From the IMG/VR virus record IMGVR_UViG_3300031873_000039, positions 1 through 25,428 of that record: a stretch of DNA of 25,428 nt; one strand, 5' to 3'. The notes below the pieces were generated by a model. That model made no database searches and was not told the DNA's origin. It was given only the letters and a program-made list of their open reading frames with translations. Source of the DNA: a virus. A program made the position numbers and the translations under genes. Shown piece after piece: positions 1-7,334 of the stretch; positions within the stretch are counted from its first letter, which is position 1, and each line of letters opens with the position of its first letter.

Positions 1-806
1 CGATCGATATGCCCACGGGCGAAGGCAAGACCGTCAAGTGGCGCAGATGGACCCCCCCAACGGCCCAAACGACCCCGAATGTCGAAGGGGTTGATGGTTC
101 CCCCGTTGTACCCAGCAAGACGGATTTGCAGGTCGATCTCGACAGGTACTCGGCCTGGGTGAAATGGACGGAGTGGCTCGACCTAATCGGCTGGAGTCAG
201 GACGCCAAACAGCTCACCGAGTGGCTTGCTGACATGGCCGCGATAACGCGCGATACGCTGGTGCGTGAAGTCCTGGCCAATTGTGCATCGAGTGTTACCA
301 TGTCGAACGGCGGGGCCACGGCGACGCACTTGAACGCAACCGACCTCGATACCGCGGTTCAAACCCTGATGGGCTACGCCGACCCGATAACACCGATGAT
401 TACGGCAGGCAAGGGAGTTGGAACAACCCCAATAGCGCCCGCATATATCGCTATTGGGCACACCGACCTTTGGAGCACCCTGATTAACGTGGCCGGGTTC
501 AGAGAGGTTCAAGTCTATGCCTCGCCCGGCGGGGCTTATGAGAACGAAGTCGGTTCGACCAGGCACATTCGTTGGCTTCTGACCCGTAACGCAAAGAAGG
601 TCAGCACCACGTACACCGTGCCCCTTCTCGGCACGAAGGCTTACGGCACGGTCAAGTTGCCGGCGGGCGAGCAAATGTTAGGTTACAAACCGCCGGAGCA
701 GTCGGGCAGCCCGACGAACGCCTGGAGTATCTACTTCTACAAGTTCTGGGCGGCCTCGAAGATTCTCGACGATACGAGAATGCTGCGCCTGATCTGCACA
801 ACCTAA
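1..806 (+). CDS. N4-gp56 family major capsid protein (5' end cut off)
   Basis: Major capsid subunit that would build the icosahedral head. The reading frame is open to the left edge, and the first ATG at position 9 lies inside the conserved block GKTVKWRRW..P..A.TTPN.EGV, so the true start is outside the window. The visible 265 residues carry the order typical of the N4-gp56 capsid family: the GKTV-(R/K)RW strand, an EGV..S...V.KTD loop, a W(V/T)..TEWLDL segment, a long helix with L....A...RDTLVREVL, and a late block with P.YIAIGHTDLW..L and a R(H/W)L..RN region. Its position at the head of the cluster agrees with a head gene. Family assignment is by recalled pattern, not by alignment. The 51-base gap to the next gene contains only a weak TGACC/GGTCA inverted repeat. 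Confidence 0.82.
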   Translation, partial: IDMPTGEGKTVKWRRWTPPTAQTTPNVEGVDGSPVVPSKTDLQVDLDRYSAWVKWTEWLDLIGWSQDAKQLTEWLADMAAITRDTLVREVLANCASSVTMSNGGATATHLNATDLDTAVQTLMGYADPITPMITAGKGVGTTPIAPAYIAIGHTDLWSTLINVAGFREVQVYASPGGAYENEVGSTRHIRWLLTRNAKKVSTTYTVPLLGTKAYGTVKLPAGEQMLGYKPPEQSGSPTNAWSIYFYKFWAASKILDDTRMLRLICTT

Positions 807-857
807 CGTCAACATAAACATTGTGACCCCTAATCAGGTCATTAAGGAGATTTCATT

Positions 858-1493
858 ATGCAACTGAAACTTGGACACTTCGAGCCGGACGGCGCGTTGG
901 TTTACATCCCCACCGGCTTCAAACCCGATTTGCTGCTTTACGTCGAATTGGGAGTAACAAACCCACTATTTATGTGGTGGTGGGGAATGATGGAAAATGA
1001 CGAGGCGTCCGGCTCAAAAGAAGGCATTTTGGACACCGCCGGAACCAAGACCAAATTGGCCGACACCGCCGGCTTTGCTGCCTACGATACGGGCAGTGCA
1101 GGTCCGACAATAGTAGATTGGTCGGGCAGTTTGACGGTTGTGGCGCGGACCAATACGGCGCACGGCACTTATGTTCGCCCGACGAGTGCCGGCACGGACA
1201 TCGACGGCAGGGTTGCCGACCGGAACGCGATTTTTGAGGCCAAAGCCGGTACGACTACAGGTTCAACGCAACCCTCCTGGCCCGTCGAAACAGGCGGAGT
1301 CAGCGCCAGTGATAACGGTGTTACCTGGGAACGTGTCAATGTATCAACATTGCGCGTCGGGTATCAAGGCTTCCGCGTAGCGGCTGCCCGGATGGCTAAT
1401 GGTCAAGAAGCCTATTACGCAGCCTTCCAGGCCGACGGCCAGAAAGACCACGGCGACGTTGACGGCTGGGCGGGCGGCATAGAAGGCGCGTAA
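858..1493 (+). CDS. Head-associated structural protein, possibly decoration protein
   Basis: Protein of 211 residues, function not recognised. It starts at an ATG nine bases after a clear AAGGAGA site at 843-849. It has no signal peptide and no membrane segment. Residues about 133-160 contain a motif of the form TGSTQPSWP-(n)-GGV.A.DNGVTWERV, which recurs in many phage head and tail surface proteins as a small beta domain; I recall it as a pattern and cannot name the family. The N-terminus is rich in aromatics and tryptophans (MWWWGMM at about residues 38-44). Placement directly after the capsid gene suggests a decoration or head-completion role, which is inference from gene order. Confidence 0.5.
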   Translation: MQLKLGHFEPDGALVYIPTGFKPDLLLYVELGVTNPLFMWWWGMMENDEASGSKEGILDTAGTKTKLADTAGFAAYDTGSAGPTIVDWSGSLTVVARTNTAHGTYVRPTSAGTDIDGRVADRNAIFEAKAGTTTGSTQPSWPVETGGVSASDNGVTWERVNVSTLRVGYQGFRVAAARMANGQEAYYAAFQADGQKDHGDVDGWAGGIEGA

Positions 1494-1497
1494 AACC

Positions 1498-1554
1498 GGG
1501 GTGCATAGATACCCCTCAGACAGAGTTCGTGGCTCCTGCGCAACGCCAGGGGCC
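1498..1554 (+). other. Two small hairpins in the gap between head genes
   Basis: The 99-base gap holds a GGGGT/ACCCC stem (1498-1502 with 1511-1515) and an 8-bp stem GGCTCCTG/CAGGGGCC (1531-1538 with 1547-1554, one G-T wobble). Neither is followed by a T-run, so they are not convincing terminators. They could be RNA-processing or stability elements that adjust expression between two head genes; that is inference. Confidence 0.3.
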
Positions 1555-1592
1555 TAAAAACAGTGTTTAATCAGTAAACAAGGAGATTTGCT

Positions 1593-2246
1593 ATGGACCC
1601 TGAATTAGCAAGCAAACCTTTAACCGAGTACACCGAAAAGGAGTTGAAAGAGGCGGCCAAGTCTTTGGGTCTGGGCCTCACAGCGAACATGCCGCGCGAC
1701 AAAATGGTGCGCGCCGTTGAAATCGAAAAGAAGAAACGGCAACTCGCCATCGAGGACGAAGCGCGCGAGCAGTTAAAGAAAGAGCGAATGGAGGCCCTCG
1801 GCTTCCAGGCGACCGAAAAGCGATTCCCCAACTTCGAGGAAATCGCAATCTACGGGGGCACTTGGCAAGGCAAACAATACCCGCCTTCCAAGAAACTCAT
1901 CGTGGAGTTTTTCAATAACGATGATCCCGACAGTAGTTTCGGCTTCACTTCCGGGGGGCACTATTTTGAGTTATTTCAGGCAGACACCAACGGCGCACCT
2001 TTGTTGAATGTTATGCCTGAGTGCCTCGTCTCAAAGGCCAAAGAGTTTCAGAGCATTTCGCTGGCGCATCGTGGCAGTCCGATATACAAAGACGTTGAGG
2101 ACACCAAGACCGGCAGAATGGCATCTCGAATTGTCGGGTACAAGCCGCGTTTTAGGTTTTCTATCGTTGGCGATGCCCCCAAAGATGCTCCGTTCGGGTT
2201 GTATTCAGAAGAATCTAAGGAGACAGTAAAGGTTAGCCAACAGTAG
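1593..2246 (+). CDS. Phage protein with N-terminal SAP/HeH-like helical domain
   Basis: Protein of 217 residues with a strong ribosome binding site (AAGGAGAT at 1580-1587). Residues 6-45 (LTEYTEKELKEAAKSLGL... NMPRDKMVRAVE) look like a short helix-extended-loop-helix or Rho-N/SAP-type domain, a fold used by phage head-completion and nucleic-acid-associated proteins. It is followed by a charged helix to about residue 72, then a beta-rich domain. The last codons overlap, antisense, the 3' end of the HNH gene by 14 bases, so the original C-terminus may have been altered when that cassette arrived. Function is not recognised; head or neck association is inferred from location. Confidence 0.5.
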   Translation: MDPELASKPLTEYTEKELKEAAKSLGLGLTANMPRDKMVRAVEIEKKKRQLAIEDEAREQLKKERMEALGFQATEKRFPNFEEIAIYGGTWQGKQYPPSKKLIVEFFNNDDPDSSFGFTSGGHYFELFQADTNGAPLLNVMPECLVSKAKEFQSISLAHRGSPIYKDVEDTKTGRMASRIVGYKPRFRFSIVGDAPKDAPFGLYSEESKETVKVSQQ

Positions 2247-2751
2247 TGTGACATTGTTTGCAGACAGGAACGACATCAAGCCAATGTTGAGGCTCGTAAC
2301 CAAGATGATGATGGTATTCGATAGCAGGCTCTACACAATAAGAGCATTGTTGGTCTTTTGCTTTGGGCAACTGTCCCATTTTAATTGCAAAATGAACGCT
2401 TGCGCGGGCTTTGTTCTGCAAGGTATGGCAAATTCTATCTTTCTTGGCTGCAAGGCGATGCGACTCTTTGTATTTGGCGGACTTGGCTGCAAGGCGATGC
2501 GACTCTTTGTATTTGGCGGATTGATGATTGACTTTGCGATACGCCTTGCCTTTGGCGCTGTGTTCATAGCGCAGCATTGCCACTTTGCCTTTGTCGCTAT
2601 GGTTATATCGATAGCGAGTCTGCTTATTATTGCTGCAAGATTTGCAATAACAAGCAAGGCAATCTTTGCGGCTTCGGTCTTTGTAAAATTGAGAAGTTGG
2701 AAGATTAGTATTGCAGTGAGAACAGCGTTTTGTTTCAATTGGTTCAGGCAT
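2233..2751 (-). CDS. HNH endonuclease with N-terminal zinc finger (cassette A)
   Basis: Free-standing nuclease of 172 residues, transcribed against the structural genes. The chosen start (cat at 2749-2751) gives MPEPIETKRCSHC, matches the start of the paralogue at 16749, and has an AGGA site just upstream. Visible parts: a zinc-finger-like CxxC..CxxC (C10, C13, C36, C39); a basic linker of 13-17-residue repeats (about 47-103), two of which are identical because of a 39-bp duplication; and a C-terminal HNH core with C136xxC139, HHH at 147-149, W157, and CxxCH at 164-168. Such small HNH proteins in phages are usually homing endonucleases that cut genomes lacking them. The stop overlaps the end of the upstream structural gene. 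Specificity cannot be read from the sequence. Confidence 0.78.
   Translation of the reverse strand: MPEPIETKRCSHCNTNLPTSQFYKDRSRKDCLACYCKSCSNNKQTRYRYNHSDKGKVAMLRYEHSAKGKAYRKVNHQSAKYKESHRLAAKSAKYKESHRLAAKKDRICHTLQNKARASVHFAIKMGQLPKAKDQQCSYCVEPAIEYHHHLGYEPQHWLDVVPVCKQCHTTVG
2443..2520 (-). repeat. Perfect 39-bp tandem duplication inside HNH gene
   Basis: Copy 1 is 2443-2481 and copy 2 is 2482-2520; the two are identical and in frame. They encode a 13-residue unit (KSAKYKESHRLAA) twice in the basic linker. Perfect identity implies a recent slippage or unequal-recombination event. Confidence 0.95.
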
Positions 2752-2778
2752 AGCTTTTCCTTCATAAAAGTTATGTTC

Positions 2779-2813
2779 AAGCGAATCGCCCCGCCAATCG
2801 GGGCCTTTCGCTT
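2779..2813 (-). promoter_or_regulatory. Two-part stem-loop in the leader of HNH cassette A
   Basis: Outer stem AAGCGA (2779-2784) with TCGCTT (2808-2813); inner stem GCCCCG (2788-2793) with CGGGGC (2799-2804); three-base internal loops and a five-base terminal loop. It lies between the candidate minus-strand promoter and the nuclease start. Cassette B has the same layout with different bases (16778-16811). On the + strand it could also act as a weak terminator, since CTTTCTC follows. Role not established. Confidence 0.55.
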
Positions 2814-2818
2814 TCTCA

Positions 2819-2847
2819 ATTCTACCGCGTTCTCCTGCCAGAGTAAA
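2819..2847 (-). promoter_or_regulatory. Candidate sigma70-type promoter for HNH cassette A
   Basis: Read on the minus strand: TTTACT (2847-2842), a 17-base spacer, and TAGAAT (2824-2819). It sits immediately upstream of the stem-loop and overlaps the ribosome binding site of the + strand gene at 2859. Moderate match to consensus; supported by the equivalent, better promoter in cassette B. Confidence 0.4.
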
Positions 2848-2858
2848 GGAGTAATTTA

Positions 2859-5489
2859 ATGACAATCCCAAGTATCCGAAATACCAATGTTTTACCGCAA
2901 GATGTCGATACGTCGGAAGAGGCCGCAAGGACTTTCAACGACGTCTATCGCGTTTTGCGGGCGCACAATCTGGCCATATTGAAATTGAGCGGCAAGGGAG
3001 AAGATAAGAAAGGCGGTGCGAAAACGAGTCCCTTCAAGAAAGTTGCGACTGCGATAGTGATGTTGTGCCTGTTGTTCGGTTCGGTCGTTTTGGCCTCTGT
3101 GCCCTGGAATCTGGAATACGCGGGCAACGCCGACCTGATGGATGCGTTTATGCGCAATCCCCAGTTCAAGAACATGGAGATGGACACAATCACCCTTGCC
3201 AACGGCGCTACGATAGACAATGCAACGAATAACGCCTTTGAGTTCAACGAGAACAGCGAGGAATTGATATTGACCTTCGGCTCCAACGCCCTCGCTTGGT
3301 CAAGCGGCAGTGGTATTGTTCTGATGGACTTCGGGCTTGTCGTTCCCAAGAGCGACCAGTTCCTCTTTGACCCCGTAACGGGGGCAGTGGGAACCGTAGA
3401 AGGCACGGTCTTTTATGACAGTGATGACGACAATCTCTATGTGCGCACGACGGCAGGGTGGGTGGATTTGACAGATGCTGGTGGAACATTCGCCGGCGGC
3501 GCCATTTCTTCCGACATTACCTTTGCCGATGATGTTGACATCTTGCCCACTACGATTATCACCGACACTTGGGCAATCAAAGTCTATGATACCGATGCGC
3601 CTGGTTATCTCGACGTACTTCGTTGGACAAATGCGACAACTCCAACTATCGTATTTGGCAACAGCACTTCAAGTTTTGCTCTTGAAAGTACGGGAGTGGA
3701 CATTTCGACAGCAGGCGCAATTACAAATGCTGCAAGCATCACCGTATCAGGAACCGGCACGTTCGACCGAGTGGGGACTTCAACCCTGGATGCCACGGGA
3801 GCACTTACTCTTGGTAACGGCACTGCCGGAGTCACCATTGATTCTTCCGTCTGGGACATTAGCGCCGCAGGCGCGGTAACGGGTCTTACTTCAATTACCG
3901 GTCTTGGCGATCTGTCCATTACAGGCGATTTGACACTGGCCACTACCAAAGTAATCAAGGGAACTACGACCACAGCCAATACGATTGCCCTACAAGTCTA
4001 TGACAATGACACCGGTCCCGCCTACAAGAACGCGATCCTTTTAACCAATGGAAATACGCCCGCCATTGCAATCGGCGACGGCAATCCCACCGTAGCTATT
4101 GATTCTTCCGATTGGGACATCTCCACGGCGGGAGTAATGACCGGAATCGGGGCAATTACCTCTGATGGCCTGATTACAGGAACGTTAGGCACAACAATCA
4201 GCGGCGCAACGGTAAGTCTAAATGCCGCTTCCAACTTTGCCGTTACAATCGGCGGCGGCACAGGCGCTATGAACATCGGAACTGATGCGACTGCTCAAAC
4301 GATTAACATAGCCACTGGGGCCGGGGTCAAGGGAACGACTCTTGGCAGCACCAATACGACATCCAGCACGGCTATACAAGCCGGTTCAGGCGGTGTTAAT
4401 GTCAATGCGTCCAATGGAACCGTTGCAACCAATATCAATACCGGCAATTCCACCGGAACTGTCAGTGTCGGCGGAACCGGAGTAATGACTATCAATGTCG
4501 GGGCTGGTGGTACGGGAGCTAAAACTATCACCATCGGTGACAGTGCATCCACCGGTTCTATTGCGATTGCCGCCGGAACCGGCGACCTTGCTCTGTCTTC
4601 CGTCGATGATGTTACTCTGAACGGTGGTTCGGGCGGGTCTTTGATTAACATAGGCACTAACACTCACGGAAACGTATTTCACATCGGAGACGACGATACT
4701 ACCGCCGATACCTTTACAATAGGTTCCGGGAAAGATACTATTGCGATTGCGGGAATATCAGTCACCATAGGAAGCACCGGAACGACATCAGCTACTTTGT
4801 TGCAGTCAGGTTCGGGCGGCGTCGGATTCAATGTAAGTAACAATCAGCCCACGGATATCGGAACTGGAACCACCACCGGCACAGTTACAATCGGCGGAGC
4901 CGGAGTCCAGGCGATTGCGATAGGCAACGGCGCAGCGGCCAAAACAGTCACTCTTGGCAGTACTAACACGACTTCGACGACCAATATCCAGGCCGGGTCC
5001 GGCGGCATTAACATCACTGGAAATCTCGTGCGCACGTCGCAGCAGTATGTCCAGAGTATTGCTTATGCCAAACTGGGAGCAACGGGTGCGGGCTGGGTGA
5101 TAGGAGCAGCCGATAATACCTCGCTGGCGACTTTGCCCGCGTCACAGACCACCGAAACAATGGTGATACCCATTACAGTACCTCTAAAGGTCGGTTGGAT
5201 AATCACCGGTTTCACTATAAGCGGGCAGATTGAAAGTGCCGGCGGCGCAGTTGTTGTTAATGCCGATTTGAGAAAAGTAGTCGCTGTTGCCGACGATTGT
5301 ACCGACGGCAGCGTCGGTGCGATAACACAGATCTCAAAGACGGCGGACTATAAAATCGTCGATAGCAAAGCTGGATTGGCGGAAACCGTTACTGCCGCGA
5401 CCTCGTATTACATTCTTGTTACGGGAACCACGGCGGGAAGTACGGACATCGCAATCAACGGTGTAACTATTACCGTGTCTGAAATTTAA
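2859..5489 (+). CDS. Large repetitive fibre-like structural protein with internal hydrophobic leader
   Basis: Protein of 876 residues with an AAAGGAG site at 2845-2851. Residues 1-55 are a polar helical segment. Residues 60-81 (KKVATAIVMLCLLFGSVVLAS) form a signal-peptide-like or membrane segment with a VLAS|VP-type end, placed internally. From about 130 to 735 the protein is a low-complexity beta-repeat region rich in G, T, N, S and I, with recurring units such as IDSS.WDIS.AG..TG and LGSTNTTS.T.IQAGSGG (three copies), expected to form a fibrous beta-structure. The last 130 residues form a non-repetitive globular tip. This layout fits an adhesin or tail/head fibre. A strong terminator follows the gene. 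Exact virion location is unknown. Confidence 0.6.
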   Translation: MTIPSIRNTNVLPQDVDTSEEAARTFNDVYRVLRAHNLAILKLSGKGEDKKGGAKTSPFKKVATAIVMLCLLFGSVVLASVPWNLEYAGNADLMDAFMRNPQFKNMEMDTITLANGATIDNATNNAFEFNENSEELILTFGSNALAWSSGSGIVLMDFGLVVPKSDQFLFDPVTGAVGTVEGTVFYDSDDDNLYVRTTAGWVDLTDAGGTFAGGAISSDITFADDVDILPTTIITDTWAIKVYDTDAPGYLDVLRWTNATTPTIVFGNSTSSFALESTGVDISTAGAITNAASITVSGTGTFDRVGTSTLDATGALTLGNGTAGVTIDSSVWDISAAGAVTGLTSITGLGDLSITGDLTLATTKVIKGTTTTANTIALQVYDNDTGPAYKNAILLTNGNTPAIAIGDGNPTVAIDSSDWDISTAGVMTGIGAITSDGLITGTLGTTISGATVSLNAASNFAVTIGGGTGAMNIGTDATAQTINIATGAGVKGTTLGSTNTTSSTAIQAGSGGVNVNASNGTVATNINTGNSTGTVSVGGTGVMTINVGAGGTGAKTITIGDSASTGSIAIAAGTGDLALSSVDDVTLNGGSGGSLINIGTNTHGNVFHIGDDDTTADTFTIGSGKDTIAIAGISVTIGSTGTTSATLLQSGSGGVGFNVSNNQPTDIGTGTTTGTVTIGGAGVQAIAIGNGAAAKTVTLGSTNTTSTTNIQAGSGGINITGNLVRTSQQYVQSIAYAKLGATGAGWVIGAADNTSLATLPASQTTETMVIPITVPLKVGWIITGFTISGQIESAGGAVVVNADLRKVVAVADDCTDGSVGAITQISKTADYKIVDSKAGLAETVTAATSYYILVTGTTAGSTDIAINGVTITVSEI

Positions 5490-5519
5490 GAATGGATGAC
5501 AGGTGGTTTTCTTCTTTCG

Positions 5520-5557
5520 GAGGGTGGCGCAGGAGTCCTCCCGCCACCCTCTCTTTT
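5520..5557 (+). terminator. Intrinsic terminator after the 876-aa fibre gene
   Basis: Perfect 10-bp stem GAGGGTGGCG (5520-5529) with CGCCACCCTC (5542-5551), a 12-base loop, then TCTTTT (5552-5557). The next gene's ribosome binding site (AAAGGA, 5559-5564) begins directly after, so this may be a partial terminator that lowers expression of downstream genes. Confidence 0.75.
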
Positions 5558-5571
5558 GAAAGGAATTGCCG

Positions 5572-6588
5572 ATGGCGATTGCCTTGAGTACGTTGCGCAC
5601 ACGGTGGCGGGCCGTAACGGGCCGCTCGTCAACAAATGATATTGCGGACGCCGATGTAAATACCCAGCTCAACGAGTATATGCAGCTGCACCTGCCTTAT
5701 GAAGTCGATCTGGATTCCATTCAGGCGGACTGGACGCAGGAAACGGATGCGGCGGACGACGGGGAATATACACTCAGCCAGGCGGTTTTAGACGTAAATG
5801 AGCCAGTGATGTGCAATGCCTCTGAATTGAGAATCTACCGGGATAAGGAGCAGTTCTTCAGGGACTATCCGCTCTATGAGAACGAGGACTTCATCACGCC
5901 GCCCACACTGGTAATAGGAACGACGAGCGCGGCGAAGGTGAAGAACTCGGCCTTCAAGTACAGGATCGGGGATTATACCTACTCCAAAGCCACTGCCGAA
6001 ACAACAATGTCCGGCGATAACGTGCCCTCAAACCATTGGGGTGCGTGGCTCCTGGAGATAGACGCCGCTGGAACAATCACTCTTACCCCCGCAGCCGCAA
6101 ACAGTACGGGTTATGATTCGATGAAGGCGGCTCTTGAAGCCCTGACGATAAGCGGGGCCAGTTACGCGGTGATGGGGTATGTTCTAATATACACGACGGC
6201 CACCTTCATACCGGGCACGACGCTGTTCTCCGCCGCCGCCGTTACCGACTATTTCGCCGACGGCGACCCTGGAATGCGCAATACGCCCAACGCCTGCTGC
6301 GTGGCCGGGGGCAAGATGTGGGTGCGGCCTCTCCCGAACGACATATACCTTCTGCGGGCGGTGCTATCGATATCGCGGCTCACGGCCCTATCACAGGACA
6401 TTGATACTGTTCACGACGACGTTCTGGCCCAACTCATCGTCTATGGCTCGGCGATGCAGTACCTCTCCGAGAAGGGCGAGTCGGAGCGCCTTGCAGAATT
6501 GATGCCTGTTTACGACTGGCACAAGAGCCAAGTTGACCGAAAGAAACTCAAACAGCAACACAACCGACAATCCATAAGGTCATTCTAA
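5572..6588 (+). CDS. Head-tail adaptor/collar-like protein with inserted beta domain
   Basis: Protein of 338 residues. ATG 5572 is preferred over an upstream TTG at 5566 because AAAGGA at 5559-5564 is correctly spaced for it. The N-terminal 90 residues (LRTRWRAVTGRSS..DIADADVNTQLNEYMQ) and C-terminal 90 residues (PNDIYLLRAVLSISR.TAL..DI...DDVLAQLIVYGSAMQYL, then a long basic helix) match the pattern of phage adaptor proteins of the P22 gp4/collar type that connect portal and tail. Between them, at about 109-230, sits a separate domain (KVKNSAFKYRIGDYTYSKA..T...W.AW..EIDAAGTIT...YVLIYT....FIPGTT.F.A..VTDYF) recurring in phage virion proteins. The adaptor role is inference from pattern and position. 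Confidence 0.6.
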   Translation: MAIALSTLRTRWRAVTGRSSTNDIADADVNTQLNEYMQLHLPYEVDLDSIQADWTQETDAADDGEYTLSQAVLDVNEPVMCNASELRIYRDKEQFFRDYPLYENEDFITPPTLVIGTTSAAKVKNSAFKYRIGDYTYSKATAETTMSGDNVPSNHWGAWLLEIDAAGTITLTPAAANSTGYDSMKAALEALTISGASYAVMGYVLIYTTATFIPGTTLFSAAAVTDYFADGDPGMRNTPNACCVAGGKMWVRPLPNDIYLLRAVLSISRLTALSQDIDTVHDDVLAQLIVYGSAMQYLSEKGESERLAELMPVYDWHKSQVDRKKLKQQHNRQSIRSF

Positions 6589-6601
6589 GGAGCTAAACAA
6601 A

Positions 6602-7054
6602 ATGAAGCGCATAGCTTTGGGCATAGTTTTGGGTTTGTGCGTTACGGCATTGATGGCTGTTAGCAGCGTGGACAACAGGCATCTCGATATGAGATACCCG
6701 GTCGGCAAGTATTCGGCCACACAAATGAGCCTTGTGGCCGCCGACGCCAACGACGTTAGAACATTGATAGCCAACGTCAACGGCCTTATTGAGCGAATTG
6801 ACATTACCAGTAGCGACGCCAATACGACCGGCGCGACTTATGTGGTTACGCTTGAAGATGAAGATGGGATGGATTTGGCGTCATTCACGGCGATTTCTAT
6901 GGATTCGGCGATTGCTACAATGAAATTGGCGACCTCGGATTCCACAGATTTCAACGCGGTTCCGTGCGCAGGTGACATTGTAATCACAGTCAATCCGACC
7001 AGTGGTCCGACAGGCGTGACGTGGACCGTCGATATAAACATCTTCGTCGAGTGA
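6602..7054 (+). CDS. Small structural protein with Sec-signal-like N-terminus
   Basis: Protein of 150 residues behind an AAGGAG site at 6588-6593. Residues 1-22 (MKRIALGIVLGLCVTALMAVSS) have the charged start, hydrophobic core and small-residue end of a Sec signal peptide. The mature part begins with a RYPVGKY segment (about residue 35) and continues as a beta-rich domain (ATYVVTLEDEDG.D, VTWTVDINIFVE) that looks like a compact sandwich. No enzyme motif is visible. It lies in an unbroken run of virion-type genes, so a virion or surface role is likely. One of five leader-like segments in this cluster. Confidence 0.55.
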   Translation: MKRIALGIVLGLCVTALMAVSSVDNRHLDMRYPVGKYSATQMSLVAADANDVRTLIANVNGLIERIDITSSDANTTGATYVVTLEDEDGMDLASFTAISMDSAIATMKLATSDSTDFNAVPCAGDIVITVNPTSGPTGVTWTVDINIFVE

Positions 7055-7058
7055 CAAT

Positions 7059-7334
7059 ATGGCCGAGTACGAGGAATTTTTAATTGGCGACCTGAAAACG
7101 GGGTTGTTCGTCGGCAAAGAACCCTGGCTTGCCCCGCCGGATGCCTTCCCCACGCTCGAAAATGTTTCCGTTGACAAGGGGGTCTTGCGAAGGCGTCGAG
7201 GCCATGAAATCATCATACCAACAGGCCTTGCAAGCCTTCCGGTAACGGGAATCAACGCAATCGCTTATTCAGGATATATTGAAGTAATTGCCTGCACGAC
7301 GCGGCAGGTGTGGCACATCCACGCCGCGAGTTAA
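7059..7334 (+). CDS. Short paralogue of the nozzle protein N-terminus
   Basis: Protein of 91 residues that aligns along its whole length with the first roughly 90 residues of the next gene: FLIGDLKTGLFVGKEPWLA and PPDAFPTLENVSVDKGVLRRR match FLIGDMRTGLFLGQEPWKA and PPDAFPTLVNAYTDKGVLRKR, and both end near TRQ(V/A)(W/Y)H. The nucleotide sequences have diverged far more than the protein, so this is an old duplication under protein-level constraint or a stub left by recombination. It ends with TAA sharing an A with the ATG of the full-length gene (TAATG), implying coupled translation. Ribosome binding site is weak. Confidence 0.6.
   Translation: MAEYEEFLIGDLKTGLFVGKEPWLAPPDAFPTLENVSVDKGVLRRRRGHEIIIPTGLASLPVTGINAIAYSGYIEVIACTTRQVWHIHAAS

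Larger units (their letters stand above)
2247..2847 (-). mobile_element. Antisense HNH cassette A (promoter, stem-loop, nuclease)
   Basis: The unit sits between two head/tail genes and carries everything needed for its own expression on the minus strand: candidate promoter 2819-2847, stem-loop 2779-2813, ribosome binding site, nuclease. Its left part (TGACA at 2249, then a TTGCA..GG..ACATC.A.CCAATGTT pattern) is shared with cassette B at 16268 and with the remnant at 17403. The motif TATGTTCAA beside the stem-loop (2772-2780) recurs in B at 16770-16778. I infer a mobile homing-type insertion; the exact ends are not proven. Confidence 0.45.

Noticed and set aside
2443-2520. Direct repeats as a CRISPR array
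   Set aside because: Two adjacent in-frame copies without spacers inside a coding gene.
2233-2847. OMEGA/IscB-HEARO type RNA-guided system
   Set aside because: The proteins are about 175 residues with no RuvC motif or bridge helix, and the leader stem-loop is only about 35 bases; they fit simple HNH homing-type nucleases.
2248-2859. + strand open frame opposite the first HNH gene
   Set aside because: The minus-strand frame has zinc-finger and HNH motifs and a paralogue; the + frame has none and includes the tandem repeat only as a shadow.
3605-5035. Long minus-strand open frames opposite the 876-aa fibre gene
   Set aside because: They mirror the repetitive, GC-phased codons of the fibre gene, have no ribosome binding sites and encode Val/Pro-rich artefacts.
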